Under the pieces are notes generated by a model. The model did no database searches. It was not told where the DNA came from and saw only the letters and a program-made list of their open reading frames with translations. This document shows positions 17,217 through 25,694 of a DNA stretch of 64,000 nucleotides, piece after piece. Both the position numbers and the translations under genes were made by a program. This DNA comes from Acidobacteriota bacterium (GTDB taxonomy: Bacteria; Acidobacteriota; Polarisedimenticolia; JACPZX01). Position 1 is the first letter of the stretch, and each line of letters begins with the position of its first letter. Location of the stretch: contig JACPZX010000018.1 in assembly GCA_016195325.1 (NCBI GenBank), forward strand, positions 62,001 through 126,000, read 5' to 3'.

Positions 17217-18578
17217 TCAGCGCACCGGCTCTCGGCCGCCGGAGAGGGTCATCCCCTCGATCAGGAACTCCGGGGAGGCGTGGGAGGTGCGGCGCACGAG
17301 ATCGGCGCCCACCCGGGAAACCCCCTGAAGGATCCCCCTGAGGTTCCCCGATATCGTCACCTCGTGCACCGGGTGGACGATCTCACCCCCCTCGAACCAC
17401 CAGCCGTTGGCCCCCCTCGAGTAGTCGCCGGTCGAGAGGTTCACGCCGAACCCGAGAAGGCTCGTGACGTACAGCCCCCGCCCCGCATCCCTGAGGAGCT
17501 CGTCGTGAGTGGCGTCCCCCGGGACGAGCTGCAGCGCGTGCGGGCCGGGCCACGGCGGGCTGCCGTACCCCCGCTGCGCGCTCGCGGTGGTGACGGCCGA
17601 CGCGCGACGCGCGGTCCGCGTGTCGTAGAGAAATCCCGACAGGACTCCCCCGTCGATCAGCGAGGTCCGTCTCGCCGGCAGCCCCTCCCCGTCGAACGGG
17701 CGGGAGCCGAAGGCGCGATCCACGCACGGGTCGTCGACGAGCGTCACCGATCGGCTGGCGATCGTCCGGCCGAGATCCTCCGCGAGAAATGAGATCCGCC
17801 GCCGCACGGAGTCGCCGAGCAGCGCGGGCGCGAGGCCGCTCCAGAATCGCGTGGCCTCAGGCGCATCGAAGACGACCGGGTATTTCCCCGGAGCGATCGC
17901 GCGCGCGCCGATCATGCCGAGAGCCCGGCGCGCCGCCGCGGCGCCGACCTCCTCGGGCGCGGGGAGATCCGCGAGGAATCTCCGTCCCTCCTGCCACGTC
18001 TGCCGCTGCCGCTCGCCGCCTCTCACCGCGACGGGCGCGCTCCGGAGAACGCAGTGCGTGCCGTCGTACGCCGCGCGCACTCCCCGCGTGCTGGCGACCG
18101 CGAAGGCGCCGCGCGCGCGCGCGAACGCGCTCCCTTCCCCGGCGGTGACCCCTCCGCCCGCCGCGAGGGCCCCCTGCTCGACCCGGCGCGCGAGCGCGAC
18201 CCCGTCGTCCCACGGGAGCTCGTCGAGGCGGGGGTCCAGCAGCTCGAGGGGCCTGGGGGAGGCGGCGTCGGGATCGGGAAGCGACGCGGATTCGTCGGCA
18301 TCGACGCGCGCGGCGATCGCGAGCGCCGCGTCGACGAGCGCGCGAAGGCCGTCCGCGGAGAGATCGGTCGTCGACGCGAACCCCGGGCTGCCCCGTCTCT
18401 GGACCCGGAGCCCGCACCCGAGGTCCACGGCCTCGGTGGTCCGCTCGAGCCGCCCCGCGATCACCTTGATCTCGATCTCGTGCGACCACTCGAAGCAAGC
18501 CTCCGCGGCGTCGGCCCCCGCGCGACCGGCCATCCGCGCGACCTGGTCGGCGCGTTCGAGAAGATCGGCGGCCTTCAA
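17217..18578 (-). CDS. pmbA: PmbA/TldE-family protease subunit (pair 1)
   Basis: 453 residues matching the PmbA (TldE) family: the N-terminal ADAAEACFEWSHEIEIKVIAGRLE segment, GKYPVVFDAPEATRFW before the C-terminal domain, RRTSLIDGGVLSGFLYDTRTARR and GFGVNLSTGDYSRGANGWWFEGGE. TldE lacks the zinc motif and forms a heterodimer with TldD, which holds the metal. The complex unfolds and cleaves small peptides, including ribosomal peptide precursors and CcdA in enterobacteria. The start codon overlaps the tldD stop (ATGA), so the subunits are translationally coupled. Confidence 0.92.
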   Translation of the reverse strand: MKAADLLERADQVARMAGRAGADAAEACFEWSHEIEIKVIAGRLERTTEAVDLGCGLRVQRRGSPGFASTTDLSADGLRALVDAALAIAARVDADESASLPDPDAASPRPLELLDPRLDELPWDDGVALARRVEQGALAAGGGVTAGEGSAFARARGAFAVASTRGVRAAYDGTHCVLRSAPVAVRGGERQRQTWQEGRRFLADLPAPEEVGAAAARRALGMIGARAIAPGKYPVVFDAPEATRFWSGLAPALLGDSVRRRISFLAEDLGRTIASRSVTLVDDPCVDRAFGSRPFDGEGLPARRTSLIDGGVLSGFLYDTRTARRASAVTTASAQRGYGSPPWPGPHALQLVPGDATHDELLRDAGRGLYVTSLLGFGVNLSTGDYSRGANGWWFEGGEIVHPVHEVTISGNLRGILQGVSRVGADLVRRTSHASPEFLIEGMTLSGGREPVR

Positions 18579-20011
18579 AGGCGCGTCCCTCCGACGGTCA
18601 TCGCGGAGACGAGCACGGTCGGCTGCCCCACGCCGACCGGCTGGCTCTGGCCGTCCTTGCCGCAGGTCCCGACCCCTGGATCGAACTCGAAATCGGCGCC
18701 GACGCGCGTCACGCGCGAGAGGGCCTCGTGCCCGACGCCGATGAGAGACGCCCCGATGACCGGAGCCGTGACGCGCCCGTCCTCGATCAGGTACCCCTCG
18801 GTGACCTGGAACACGAAGTTGCCGTTCACGATGTCCACCTGCCCGCCGCCGAGGTTCTTCGCGTACAGCCCGCGGCGCACCGAGCGCAGGATCTCCGCGG
18901 CGGAGTCCCCGCCGGCCTCGAGAAAGATGTTGCTCTGCCTCGGTATCGGCGGGGTCCGGAACGAATGCCGGCGGCCGTTTCCGGTGGGGGCTCTCCCGAG
19001 CGCGCGCGCCGAGACGAGATCGTGCAGGTATCCGACGAGGATCCCCTTCTCGATCAGCGGAGTGCGCTGCGACGGCGTCCCCTCGTCATCGATGCGGTAG
19101 CTCCCGCGCCGGCCCGCGACGCGCGCATCGTCCACGACGGTGCACAGTGGCGACGCGACCTTGAGGCCCATGCGCCCCGTGTAGACCGAGGTCCCGCGCC
19201 GCACGAAATCCGCCTCGAAGCCGTGGCCGACCGCCTCGTGCAGGAGGACTCCGCCCCAGCCGTTCCCGACGACGACCGGCCACTCCCCCGTCGGCGCCTC
19301 GACCGCATCGAGGAGGACCACCGCGCGCCGGACCGCCTCCGCGGCGACCGCCTCCGGGGCCAGCCGGCCGGCGACGAGCGTCTCGAGGTGCTCCCTCCCG
19401 CCGCCGCCCGCGCTGCCGCGCTCTGTGCGGCCGCCGGCGCGGACGTAGACGGTCGCGGAGACTCCCGACAGAATCTGTTGATCCGCCGCCCGCACCCCGT
19501 CGGAGTTCGCCACGAGGATCGACCTGCCCTCCTCGTGGATCGAGCAGCTGACCTCCGACACGCGCGGATCGCTCCGGCGCGCGAGGAGGTCGATCTCCTC
19601 GAGAAGGGCGGACCGCGTCGCGATGTCGGCGGCCTGCGGCTCGATCGATGCTCCCGGCGCTGCGAGCGAGCCTCCCTCGCGGCGCAGCGCGAGCGGGGAC
19701 AGGACCGCCTCCCCGCCTCCCCCCCGGCCGGAGATGCGCCCGGCGCGGCGCGCGGCCGCGATCATCCCGGCGAGATCGGGCTGGCAGACGTACGCGTACC
19801 CCGTCCCCTCCCCCGAGACGGCGCGGATCCCCGCCCCCGCCTGAAGCGAGGCGGTCGCGCCGCGCAGCGCGCCGTCCTCCCGGCGCATCGAGCGCTCCGA
19901 GGTTCGCTCGAGGAAGATCTCCGCGAAGTCCGCCCCCGATTCGCGGGCGGCCTCGAGGACTTTCGCCAGATCGGATTCCGTGAGGTGATCGAAGGGCCTG
20001 GGGGGGATCAA
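18575..20011 (-). CDS. tldD: TldD-family zinc metalloprotease (pair 1)
   Basis: 478 residues. The TldD zinc motif HEAVGHGFEADF (HExxxH) is intact, and the conserved C-terminal GTCGKDGQSQPVGVGQP supplies the zinc-linked cysteine. YLIEDGRVTAPVIGASLIG is also typical. With the overlapping pmbA gene it makes a canonical TldD/TldE heterodimer acting on unfolded or natural-product peptides in the cytosol. The upstream neighbour 28 bases away is a SprT-like gene, probably in the same transcript. A second, more divergent pair sits at 21.8-24.6 kb. Confidence 0.94.
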   Translation of the reverse strand: MIPPRPFDHLTESDLAKVLEAARESGADFAEIFLERTSERSMRREDGALRGATASLQAGAGIRAVSGEGTGYAYVCQPDLAGMIAAARRAGRISGRGGGGEAVLSPLALRREGGSLAAPGASIEPQAADIATRSALLEEIDLLARRSDPRVSEVSCSIHEEGRSILVANSDGVRAADQQILSGVSATVYVRAGGRTERGSAGGGGREHLETLVAGRLAPEAVAAEAVRRAVVLLDAVEAPTGEWPVVVGNGWGGVLLHEAVGHGFEADFVRRGTSVYTGRMGLKVASPLCTVVDDARVAGRRGSYRIDDEGTPSQRTPLIEKGILVGYLHDLVSARALGRAPTGNGRRHSFRTPPIPRQSNIFLEAGGDSAAEILRSVRRGLYAKNLGGGQVDIVNGNFVFQVTEGYLIEDGRVTAPVIGASLIGVGHEALSRVTRVGADFEFDPGVGTCGKDGQSQPVGVGQPTVLVSAMTVGGTRL

Positions 20012-20039
20012 CGGGTCGACCGCCCGGGCGGAGGGGATC

Positions 20040-20720
20040 TCAAGTGGTGCGCAGGAAGCGCCAGAGGTTCCCCCGCTCCCAGCGGGCGGCCCACCGATGG
20101 AAGCGGAACTTCTCCTCCTCCTCGCGGAAGCGCGTGGAGTGGATCTCGCGGCGCCCGTTGGCCAGCGCGCGGATTCCGAGGCTGGCGTGAAGCATCTCGT
20201 GGTGGACGATCGAGTCGACGAAGATCTTCGGCACCCACGGACGATCGAGGGAAGGGTTGATGCGGATGATGCGATCGTAGGGGTCGTAGCAGCCGAAGTC
20301 GATGGAGTAGCGGCGCGTCCCCGCGCGGCTGCGTCCCCAGGTGATCGGGACGTCGAGCCTCGCCTCGAAGTACCGTTCGTTCAGGCGATCGAAGATCTCC
20401 TTGAGATTGAAGTGGAACCCCCGGTGCGTGAGGTTCACGTGCGTCCGGCTCCGCGGCTTCCCCCCCATCAGATGGCGATTCTGTCTCGTGTACGCGTTGA
20501 GGGCCGCGCGGCACCCCAGCGTCGGGCGGCGGATGAACTGGGCGAGAGCCTTCAGAACGTTCGGGGACGCCTCGAGGAACATGTGGTGCAGGCGCAGCTT
20601 CACGACGCCGGACTTCCCCGGCGACACGTACACGACGCTGCAGCGGTTGTCGGTGATCGTCAGCACGATCACCTTGCCCGTATGGCGTGACAGCCGCCGG
20701 CGGATTTCCTCCGCGCCCAC
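20040..20720 (-). CDS. SprT-like zinc metallopeptidase-domain protein
   Basis: 226 residues. The C-terminal half carries IVHHEMLHAS, an HEXXH motif within a SprT-like domain (VDSIVHHEMLHASLGI...RREIHSTRFREEEEKF). The N-terminal half (about 1-110) is basic, with VKLRLHHMFLEASPNVLKALAQFI. SprT-like proteins in eukaryotes (SPRTN) cleave DNA-protein crosslinks; bacterial SprT roles are less clear. It is preceded by a perfect TATAAT at 20817-20812 and followed closely by tldD, which suggests a protease-rich operon sprT-like-tldD-pmbA. Confidence 0.82.
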   Translation of the reverse strand: MGAEEIRRRLSRHTGKVIVLTITDNRCSVVYVSPGKSGVVKLRLHHMFLEASPNVLKALAQFIRRPTLGCRAALNAYTRQNRHLMGGKPRSRTHVNLTHRGFHFNLKEIFDRLNERYFEARLDVPITWGRSRAGTRRYSIDFGCYDPYDRIIRINPSLDRPWVPKIFVDSIVHHEMLHASLGIRALANGRREIHSTRFREEEEKFRFHRWAARWERGNLWRFLRTT

Positions 20721-20811
20721 GTAGCTCCTCCGGACGCTCGACGCGTCGCTTCCGAACTCTCGATGAGATGGATCCGGGCCCGGCAGGGATGACGGTCCGT
20801 TGGATGCCGGA

Positions 20812-20840
20812 ATTATACCCCGAGGCCCGCGCGCGGGTAA
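20812..20840 (-). promoter_or_regulatory. Promoter for the SprT-like/tldD/pmbA operon
   Basis: A perfect TATAAT on the minus strand (20817-20812) with a weak TTACCC -35 (20840-20835) at 17 bases. The leader to the ATG at 20720 would be about 85 bases. The remaining 205-base gap shows no other gene. Confidence 0.5.
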
Positions 20841-20925
20841 GGGGTTTCTTCGAGGAGGCGATCACGCGCAACTCCAACAAAACAATGATCTAACCGCCAA
20901 TGCCGAACCCCAACGATCGCACCCG

Positions 20926-21753
20926 TCAGAACAAGAAGACCCCCGAGGCGATGATCTCGAAGTTCGGGGCGCCGTCGCCGAAACCCCACGCTACGCCGGC
21001 GCGTCCGGTCAGAGCCTCGGTGAAGCGGTGCTGCGCCCCCAGCGTCAGCCTCAGGTCTGCGCCCTGATGGTTGAAGCGCTCGGTCTCGTAGGAGCCCTCG
21101 ATGATCCCAGCGCTCTTCGAGGCGACCGGGAAGATCGCGGCGCCGCCGAGCTGAACCGAAGTCGACCCCTCGATCGCGGGCCGCCCCGAGGGAAGTGGCG
21201 GCACGTCCGGGTCCTGGTTGATCCGGAGCCCCGCGTTGCCGACGAACGAAACCGACTTGAAATCGCGCCGATAGCCGAGGAAGAAGGCGACGTCCATCTC
21301 CCCCGTCCCGAGCCCCTTGTTCGTCTCGCCGGTGGGAAACTTCAGGAGGGCGCCCAGGGAGATCTGGCTCGGCTTCGTGGTCAGGCGGAACTTCCCGTAG
21401 ACCTCCATGTCGGAGAAACCCGTCTCGGTCCCGCCGGGGTTCAGGTTGATCGTCTGGAGGTTGATGCGCCCGCCGAGCTCGATGTCCTCGGCCACCGTCA
21501 CCGCGACGATCGGTCCGAAGGCGTAGACGTCCCGACCTCCGAACCGCTGAAGCCTGAGCTGCGGCTCGATCCACGTCCCCTCCGTCACCGCGCCATCCTC
21601 GATGAAGCGCTGGAAGAGACGGACCTCGTTTCTGTCCGCGGGGGCCGCCGCGGGCGGTGCGGGGGCGGCGGCCGCCTGGGCCAGCGCCGCGGGGGAGGCG
21701 GCGCCGACCAGCGCCGCCGCGAGGAGCGTGTAACGGATCCAACTCGTCGTCAT
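20926..21753 (-). CDS. Secreted outer-membrane beta-barrel protein
   Basis: 275 residues starting MTTSWIRYTLLAAALVGAAS, with a cleavage-like ALAQA. GGAGG-type Shine-Dalgarno sequence (GGAGG at 21763-21767 on the plus-strand numbering) precedes the ATG. The mature part shows alternating-strand stretches such as YAFGPIVAVTVAEDIELGGRI and ends in a strand with a terminal Phe (IIASGVFLF), the C-terminal signature for BAM-dependent insertion. No family was recognised with certainty. It sits between the two TldD/PmbA pairs but may be transcribed on its own. Confidence 0.7.
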   Translation of the reverse strand: MTTSWIRYTLLAAALVGAASPAALAQAAAAPAPPAAAPADRNEVRLFQRFIEDGAVTEGTWIEPQLRLQRFGGRDVYAFGPIVAVTVAEDIELGGRINLQTINLNPGGTETGFSDMEVYGKFRLTTKPSQISLGALLKFPTGETNKGLGTGEMDVAFFLGYRRDFKSVSFVGNAGLRINQDPDVPPLPSGRPAIEGSTSVQLGGAAIFPVASKSAGIIEGSYETERFNHQGADLRLTLGAQHRFTEALTGRAGVAWGFGDGAPNFEIIASGVFLF

Positions 21754-21830
21754 ATGAAACCTCCATCCGTCATGAAGCCTCGCGGGGCGTGCCATGAGAC
21801 CGTGAACAAAGGCGCGGGCGTCGGGGCGCG

Positions 21831-23168
21831 TCAAACCGCGCCGGTCGCGCCGGTGAAGGCGAACTCCTGAACCCGCAACGGCGGGACGGCCAACGCCAGC
21901 CCCATCCCGGCCGCGCCCGCGTCGAACCTCCGCGCGGGCCCCGCCATGTCGGCGCGCTCGATCATGCCGAGGAGCTCCTCATCGAACCTCAGATTCCCGA
22001 CCGGCCCCGCGACGCGCCCGTCCTCGATGAGGAAGAGGCCGTCCCGCGTCACCCCCGTCGACAGCATCCGTCGAGGGGCCAGGGGGCGAATGTACCAGAA
22101 TCGCGTCACGAGCAGCCCGTGCCTCGTGGCCTTCACCATCGACTCGACCGAATCGGGGCCGCCGCGCAGGATCAGGTTCGAAGGCCGGGGGCGCGCGGAG
22201 CCGCCGGAGCGGGCGCCCCAGTATCGCGAAGCCGGCAGGTTTTTCAACGTGCCGTGGTCGATCCAGCTGACTTTCTCGAGCAGGGCGCCATCCTCGCCGA
22301 ACGGCGGCGAGGGCGCCAGTGGATCCGCAGGATCGCTCTCGAGCGTGATGACGGCGGAGGCGACCGCATCCCCGATCGCCGATCCCCCCCCGGGGCGCGA
22401 GAACGGGCTCCGCCCTTCGTCCACGGCCCGCGCGTCGAAGGCCGGCAGAATCAGCTCGAACAGGCCGGCGACGGCCGCCGCCTCGAGGACGACGGTGTAG
22501 CGCCCCGGCGGGATCGCCACGGGGTCTGCCGATGCCAGGGCCTTCGACGCCGCGATCGCGCCCAGCTCCCCCGCGTCGATCGCGTCGACGTCCGTGGACA
22601 CGGTGCCGCTCCATCCGGAGGCGCCCCCCCCTTCGGCGCGCGCGGATCCGTGAAGCGACGCGTGCGTCCCCCGGTGCGCGGCGCGAAGGCCGGCGCTCGT
22701 CGCGATGGAGGTGAACCACGAGCGCGTCTCGCAGAGGCCGGCTGCGGTGAGTCCGTGCGCTCGGGCCGGGGCGAGGAAGCCGGCGACGAGCGCGGCCCGG
22801 CGCTCCGCGCCGGCGCGGGCCGTCGGCTCGGCCCACGCGCTCACGCGCGGAAACTCGCGCGGACCGAGGGGGGGCAGGAAGCCGGGCTGCTCGGGGGCGT
22901 AGCGGGCCAGCTGCTCGGCGGCGCGAACCGCGGCATCGATCGACGCGGCGTCGATTCCATCGGTCTCGAAGGTCGCGGTGCGCCTGCCGAGGGTGCTCGT
23001 CACCCTCAGCGTCGCCCCGGAGGTCTCGGCCGAAGTCGTCGCTTCCCCGCGGGCGAAACGGAGATGCCCCCCGTCGTGCCCCGAGCAGGCGACGGTGCAC
23101 GCATCGGCGCGCGAGGCGGCGAGGGAACGCTCGAGCGTGGCGCGGATCTCCGCGTCCCCCGGGATCAT
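21831..23168 (-). CDS. PmbA/TldE-like protease subunit (pair 2)
   Basis: 445 residues, TldD/PmbA superfamily without the HExxxH motif, so the TldE-like partner. Family marks are ARGEATTSAETSGATLRVTS near the N terminus, PPGRYTVVLEAAAVAGLFEL, GALLEKVSWIDHGTLKNLPASRYW, and the C-terminal MLSTGVTRDGLFLIEDGRVAGPV. Its start overlaps the stop of the TldD-like gene (23165) by 4 bases. Sequence similarity to the first PmbA (17217-18578) is low, so the pair looks like a distinct subfamily and not a recent duplication. Confidence 0.87.
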   Translation of the reverse strand: MIPGDAEIRATLERSLAASRADACTVACSGHDGGHLRFARGEATTSAETSGATLRVTSTLGRRTATFETDGIDAASIDAAVRAAEQLARYAPEQPGFLPPLGPREFPRVSAWAEPTARAGAERRAALVAGFLAPARAHGLTAAGLCETRSWFTSIATSAGLRAAHRGTHASLHGSARAEGGGASGWSGTVSTDVDAIDAGELGAIAASKALASADPVAIPPGRYTVVLEAAAVAGLFELILPAFDARAVDEGRSPFSRPGGGSAIGDAVASAVITLESDPADPLAPSPPFGEDGALLEKVSWIDHGTLKNLPASRYWGARSGGSARPRPSNLILRGGPDSVESMVKATRHGLLVTRFWYIRPLAPRRMLSTGVTRDGLFLIEDGRVAGPVGNLRFDEELLGMIERADMAGPARRFDAGAAGMGLALAVPPLRVQEFAFTGATGAV

Positions 23169-24628
23169 CGGCGGGCGCCTCCCGCCGGGGTGTTGACGAC
23201 GCTCACCCCGCGGAAGCGGGCGACGGGACAGCCGTGGCTGACGGCGTGGGGCTGCTCGGGATCCCCCTTCCCGTCGGCGAACGCGCCGCCGAGCTCGTAG
23301 CTCGCCTCCCCGCCGATGAGATCGCACGAGCGCCAGAAGTCGAGCGTCCCAGACTCGCAGGCGGCGTCCTTCAGCATCCGGGCGATGCGCCCGCCGCGGA
23401 TCTCCCAGAACGTCTGGCCCCCGAACTGGAAGCGCCGTCGCTGCTGGTCGATGGAGAACGATCCGTCGCCGACGATGTAGATCCCGTCCTCGGTCGCGGC
23501 GATGGCCTCCGGGATGCCGATCGGCGCGCTCCCCGGCCTCAGCGAGACGTTGGGCATCCGGAGGAGGGGAACCGAATCCCACGACGCGGCGTGGCTGCAG
23601 CCGTGCGAGGCGGGCAGGCCCAGCGCCCCCGCCTCCTCCCGCGTTGACTGGAAGTCCACGAGGACGCCCTCCTCAATGAGAGGCCAGCGTCGCGCCGGGA
23701 CGCCGTCGTCGTCGAACCCCACCGTCGCGAGCCCTCCCTCCTGCACGCGATCGGCGTCGACGTTGACGATTTCGGACGCGTACCGGAGCGAGCCCCGGTC
23801 CTCGGGGCGCACGAAGCTCGTCCCCGCGAAGTTCGCCTCGTAGCCGAGGATTCGATCGATCTCGGTGGCGTGCCCGATCGACTCGTGGATCGTCAGCCAC
23901 AGGTTCGACGGGTGAAGGACGACGGCGCGCCGTCCCGGCTCGACCGTCGCGGCCTCGTGCTTCATGACCGCCTCCTCGGCGGCCGTGCGCGCCTCGTCGA
24001 GCCACGGGTACGATTCCACCCCCTCGTACCCGAGCCCGGAGGGAGGCGCAAGGCTCCGCCGCGTCTGGCACTCGCCGGTGGCGGGGTCGACGCTCGTCAC
24101 GAGGAACCAGGGGTGGGAGCGGACCACCACCTGCTGCGTGGTCGTCCCCTCCGAGGAGGCGAACTCAATCTCCTCCCGAACGAAGCCCATCCCCGCCTCG
24201 CAGAAAGTCGCCCCCTTCACCTCGAGGGCGGCGCGGCAGATGGCGAGGAGCAGATCGATCTTCGGCTCCAGGGGGACGCGGAAGGGATCCTTCGTGATGG
24301 GGGTCTGCCACACGCCGCGCACGCGATCGGCGCGCGCGAGCACGACGTCCGAGCGCCGGAGCTGCCGGTTCGCGCGCGCGATCGAGACGGCCCGCGCCGC
24401 GAGCGCCGGAGCCTCCGCGATCTCAACGCGGGGAGTCGCCGCGAAGCCCCGGCCCCCGTCGACGAGCACTCTCAGCCCCGCGCCGAAGCGCTCGGACTCG
24501 AAGGTGTCCGCACCGTCGCCGCCGCGCGAGATCAGACGCTGCGAGCGGATGCGGGCGACGCGCACGTCGGCGTAGGTCGCGCCGCTCGATCGCGCCGCGT
24601 CGAGGGCCGCCGCGGCGAACTCGTTCAC
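23165..24628 (-). CDS. TldD-like zinc metalloprotease (pair 2)
   Basis: 487 residues from a GTG start that overlaps the upstream stop as GTGA. The zinc motif is TIHESIGHATEIDRILGYE (HExxxH present), then FAGTSFVRPEDRG and YEGVLVD-like strands (PLIEEGVLVDFQSTRE). The C terminus holds GDGSFSIDQQRRRFQFGGQ and FWEIRGGRIARMLKD. These match the divergent TldD branch seen in actinobacteria, cyanobacteria and archaea and not enterobacterial TldD. It forms an obvious pair with the following PmbA-like gene, and it is translationally coupled to an acetyltransferase-fold gene upstream. Confidence 0.9.
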   Translation of the reverse strand: MNEFAAAALDAARSSGATYADVRVARIRSQRLISRGGDGADTFESERFGAGLRVLVDGGRGFAATPRVEIAEAPALAARAVSIARANRQLRRSDVVLARADRVRGVWQTPITKDPFRVPLEPKIDLLLAICRAALEVKGATFCEAGMGFVREEIEFASSEGTTTQQVVVRSHPWFLVTSVDPATGECQTRRSLAPPSGLGYEGVESYPWLDEARTAAEEAVMKHEAATVEPGRRAVVLHPSNLWLTIHESIGHATEIDRILGYEANFAGTSFVRPEDRGSLRYASEIVNVDADRVQEGGLATVGFDDDGVPARRWPLIEEGVLVDFQSTREEAGALGLPASHGCSHAASWDSVPLLRMPNVSLRPGSAPIGIPEAIAATEDGIYIVGDGSFSIDQQRRRFQFGGQTFWEIRGGRIARMLKDAACESGTLDFWRSCDLIGGEASYELGGAFADGKGDPEQPHAVSHGCPVARFRGVSVVNTPAGGARR

Positions 24629-25563
24629 GACAGTTCCAGGGTCTGGAGCCGATCCGGATCGTACTCGTCCTTGAAGCGCTCGACCTCCCACGTCAGATCG
24701 GCCCCGACCTGCTCGCAGAAAGGGCCGGCGTCCACGAGGAGTGCCTCGGCGGATCCAATCGTCCCCGAGGAGACGACCTTGCGCTGTCTCAACCGCTCCA
24801 GCCTCCCGACGAGGCGGCCGTGGTTGTGGCGGACGTACCCCCCCTTCGCCAGGCGCTTCTCCCTCTCGGCGGGGAAGACCAGCGCGTAGTCGCGCATCAC
24901 GACGTAGTCGCGCGTCTCCGGCCGCTCTCCCTGGAGGATGACGACGCGGCACGACTCCGATCGGAAGACCGGGGTGCCGATCTTGAAGGTCTGGCCCCGG
25001 CGCGTGCGGATGGTCACCGACCGCTTGCCCGGACGGTAGAGGTGGGGGAACGCGGCTTTCTCCTGGAGGTAGGGCAGTATCGGCCCGGCGTGGGCGCCGA
25101 CGATGAGCAGGCGCCCGCCGGAGGCGACGAAGCGGTCGATGGGCGAGCCGGCGCCGAAGGGGGTCTTGCCCGTCTCGTGCCCCCGCAGCCACTCGCCCGC
25201 GCGGGGACCGCTCGCGGCCATGGAGCCGACGGGGTGCAGGCTCCGGAGCGTGCCGGGGCGGAGCCGGAAGGCCTCGCTGACGAGCCCCGCGGCGGACGGC
25301 GTCTCGAGCTCGTCGAACTCCCCCGACTCGGGGGGCGCCGGCAGGGGATCGACCGCGGGAAACGCGGGAAGCATCAGGCTCCCCTCCGGCCCCACCGCGG
25401 AGGCGAGCGCCTCCACGAACGCCCGCGCGCCGTCGACGACGTACCCGACGCTGCGGAGGGAGACGAGGGCGAGGATGGAATCCCCCCGGCGCACGCCCAT
25501 CCCGGCGAGCGCCGCCTCGATCGTCTGCCTGGGGATCCGGTTGAACAGCCTCGACGCGAGCAC
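24625..25563 (-). CDS. AAC(3)-family (antibiotic N-acetyltransferase fold) protein
   Basis: About 312 residues from a GTG at 25563. The aminoglycoside N3-acetyltransferase fold is supported by GDSILALVSLRSVGYV, EGSLMLPAFPAVDPLP, LRSLHPVGSMAASGPRAGEWL and TPFGAGSPIDRFVASGGRLLIVG, with the catalytic-site HP and SP residues kept. Many proteins of this fold are not resistance enzymes; here it is translationally coupled to a TldD/PmbA pair, so a role in acylating a peptide or other metabolite is at least as likely. The exact start is uncertain; the frame is open further upstream, but that would run into the promoter and the divergent gene. Confidence 0.8.
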   Translation of the reverse strand: MLASRLFNRIPRQTIEAALAGMGVRRGDSILALVSLRSVGYVVDGARAFVEALASAVGPEGSLMLPAFPAVDPLPAPPESGEFDELETPSAAGLVSEAFRLRPGTLRSLHPVGSMAASGPRAGEWLRGHETGKTPFGAGSPIDRFVASGGRLLIVGAHAGPILPYLQEKAAFPHLYRPGKRSVTIRTRRGQTFKIGTPVFRSESCRVVILQGERPETRDYVVMRDYALVFPAEREKRLAKGGYVRHNHGRLVGRLERLRQRKVVSSGTIGSAEALLVDAGPFCEQVGADLTWEVERFKDEYDPDRLQTLELS

Positions 25564-25624
25564 GCGGTGTGAACTCCCATGGCGCTTCCTGGGGCCTTCG
25601 AGCGGCCCGGGCGCTTCGGGCGGC

Positions 25625-25653
25625 AAAATAGCCGATCCGGCCGTCGCGGTGAA
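25625..25653 (-). promoter_or_regulatory. Promoter for the AAC(3)-like/TldD-like/PmbA-like operon
   Basis: TTCACC (25653-25648), a 17-base spacer and TATTTT (25630-25625) on the minus strand; the leader to the GTG at 25563 is about 55 bases. It lies in a 131-base divergent gap. Confidence 0.4.
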
Positions 25654-25655
25654 GA

Positions 25656-25685
25656 TCGACGTGGCTCGCCGGGAACAGATACACT
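25656..25685 (+). promoter_or_regulatory. Promoter for the GT39-like gene, possibly leaderless
   Basis: TCGACG (25656-25661), an 18-base spacer and TACACT (25680-25685). The expected transcription start is within a few bases of the ATG at 25695, and no Shine-Dalgarno sequence precedes that ATG. Confidence 0.35.
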
Positions 25686-25694
25686 CGCCGCGCG

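Noticed and set aside
20687-20893. Small plus-strand open frame (68 codons) between the SprT-like gene and the outer-membrane protein gene
   Set aside because: It overlaps the SprT-like gene start and its promoter, lacks a ribosome-binding site and shows no precursor-peptide pattern, although its position near TldD made it tempting as a RiPP candidate.
24625-25563. AAC(3)-fold gene as an antibiotic-resistance gene
   Set aside because: The fold is right but the gene is coupled to a TldD/PmbA pair in ordinary chromosomal context with no mobile element; resistance cannot be claimed.
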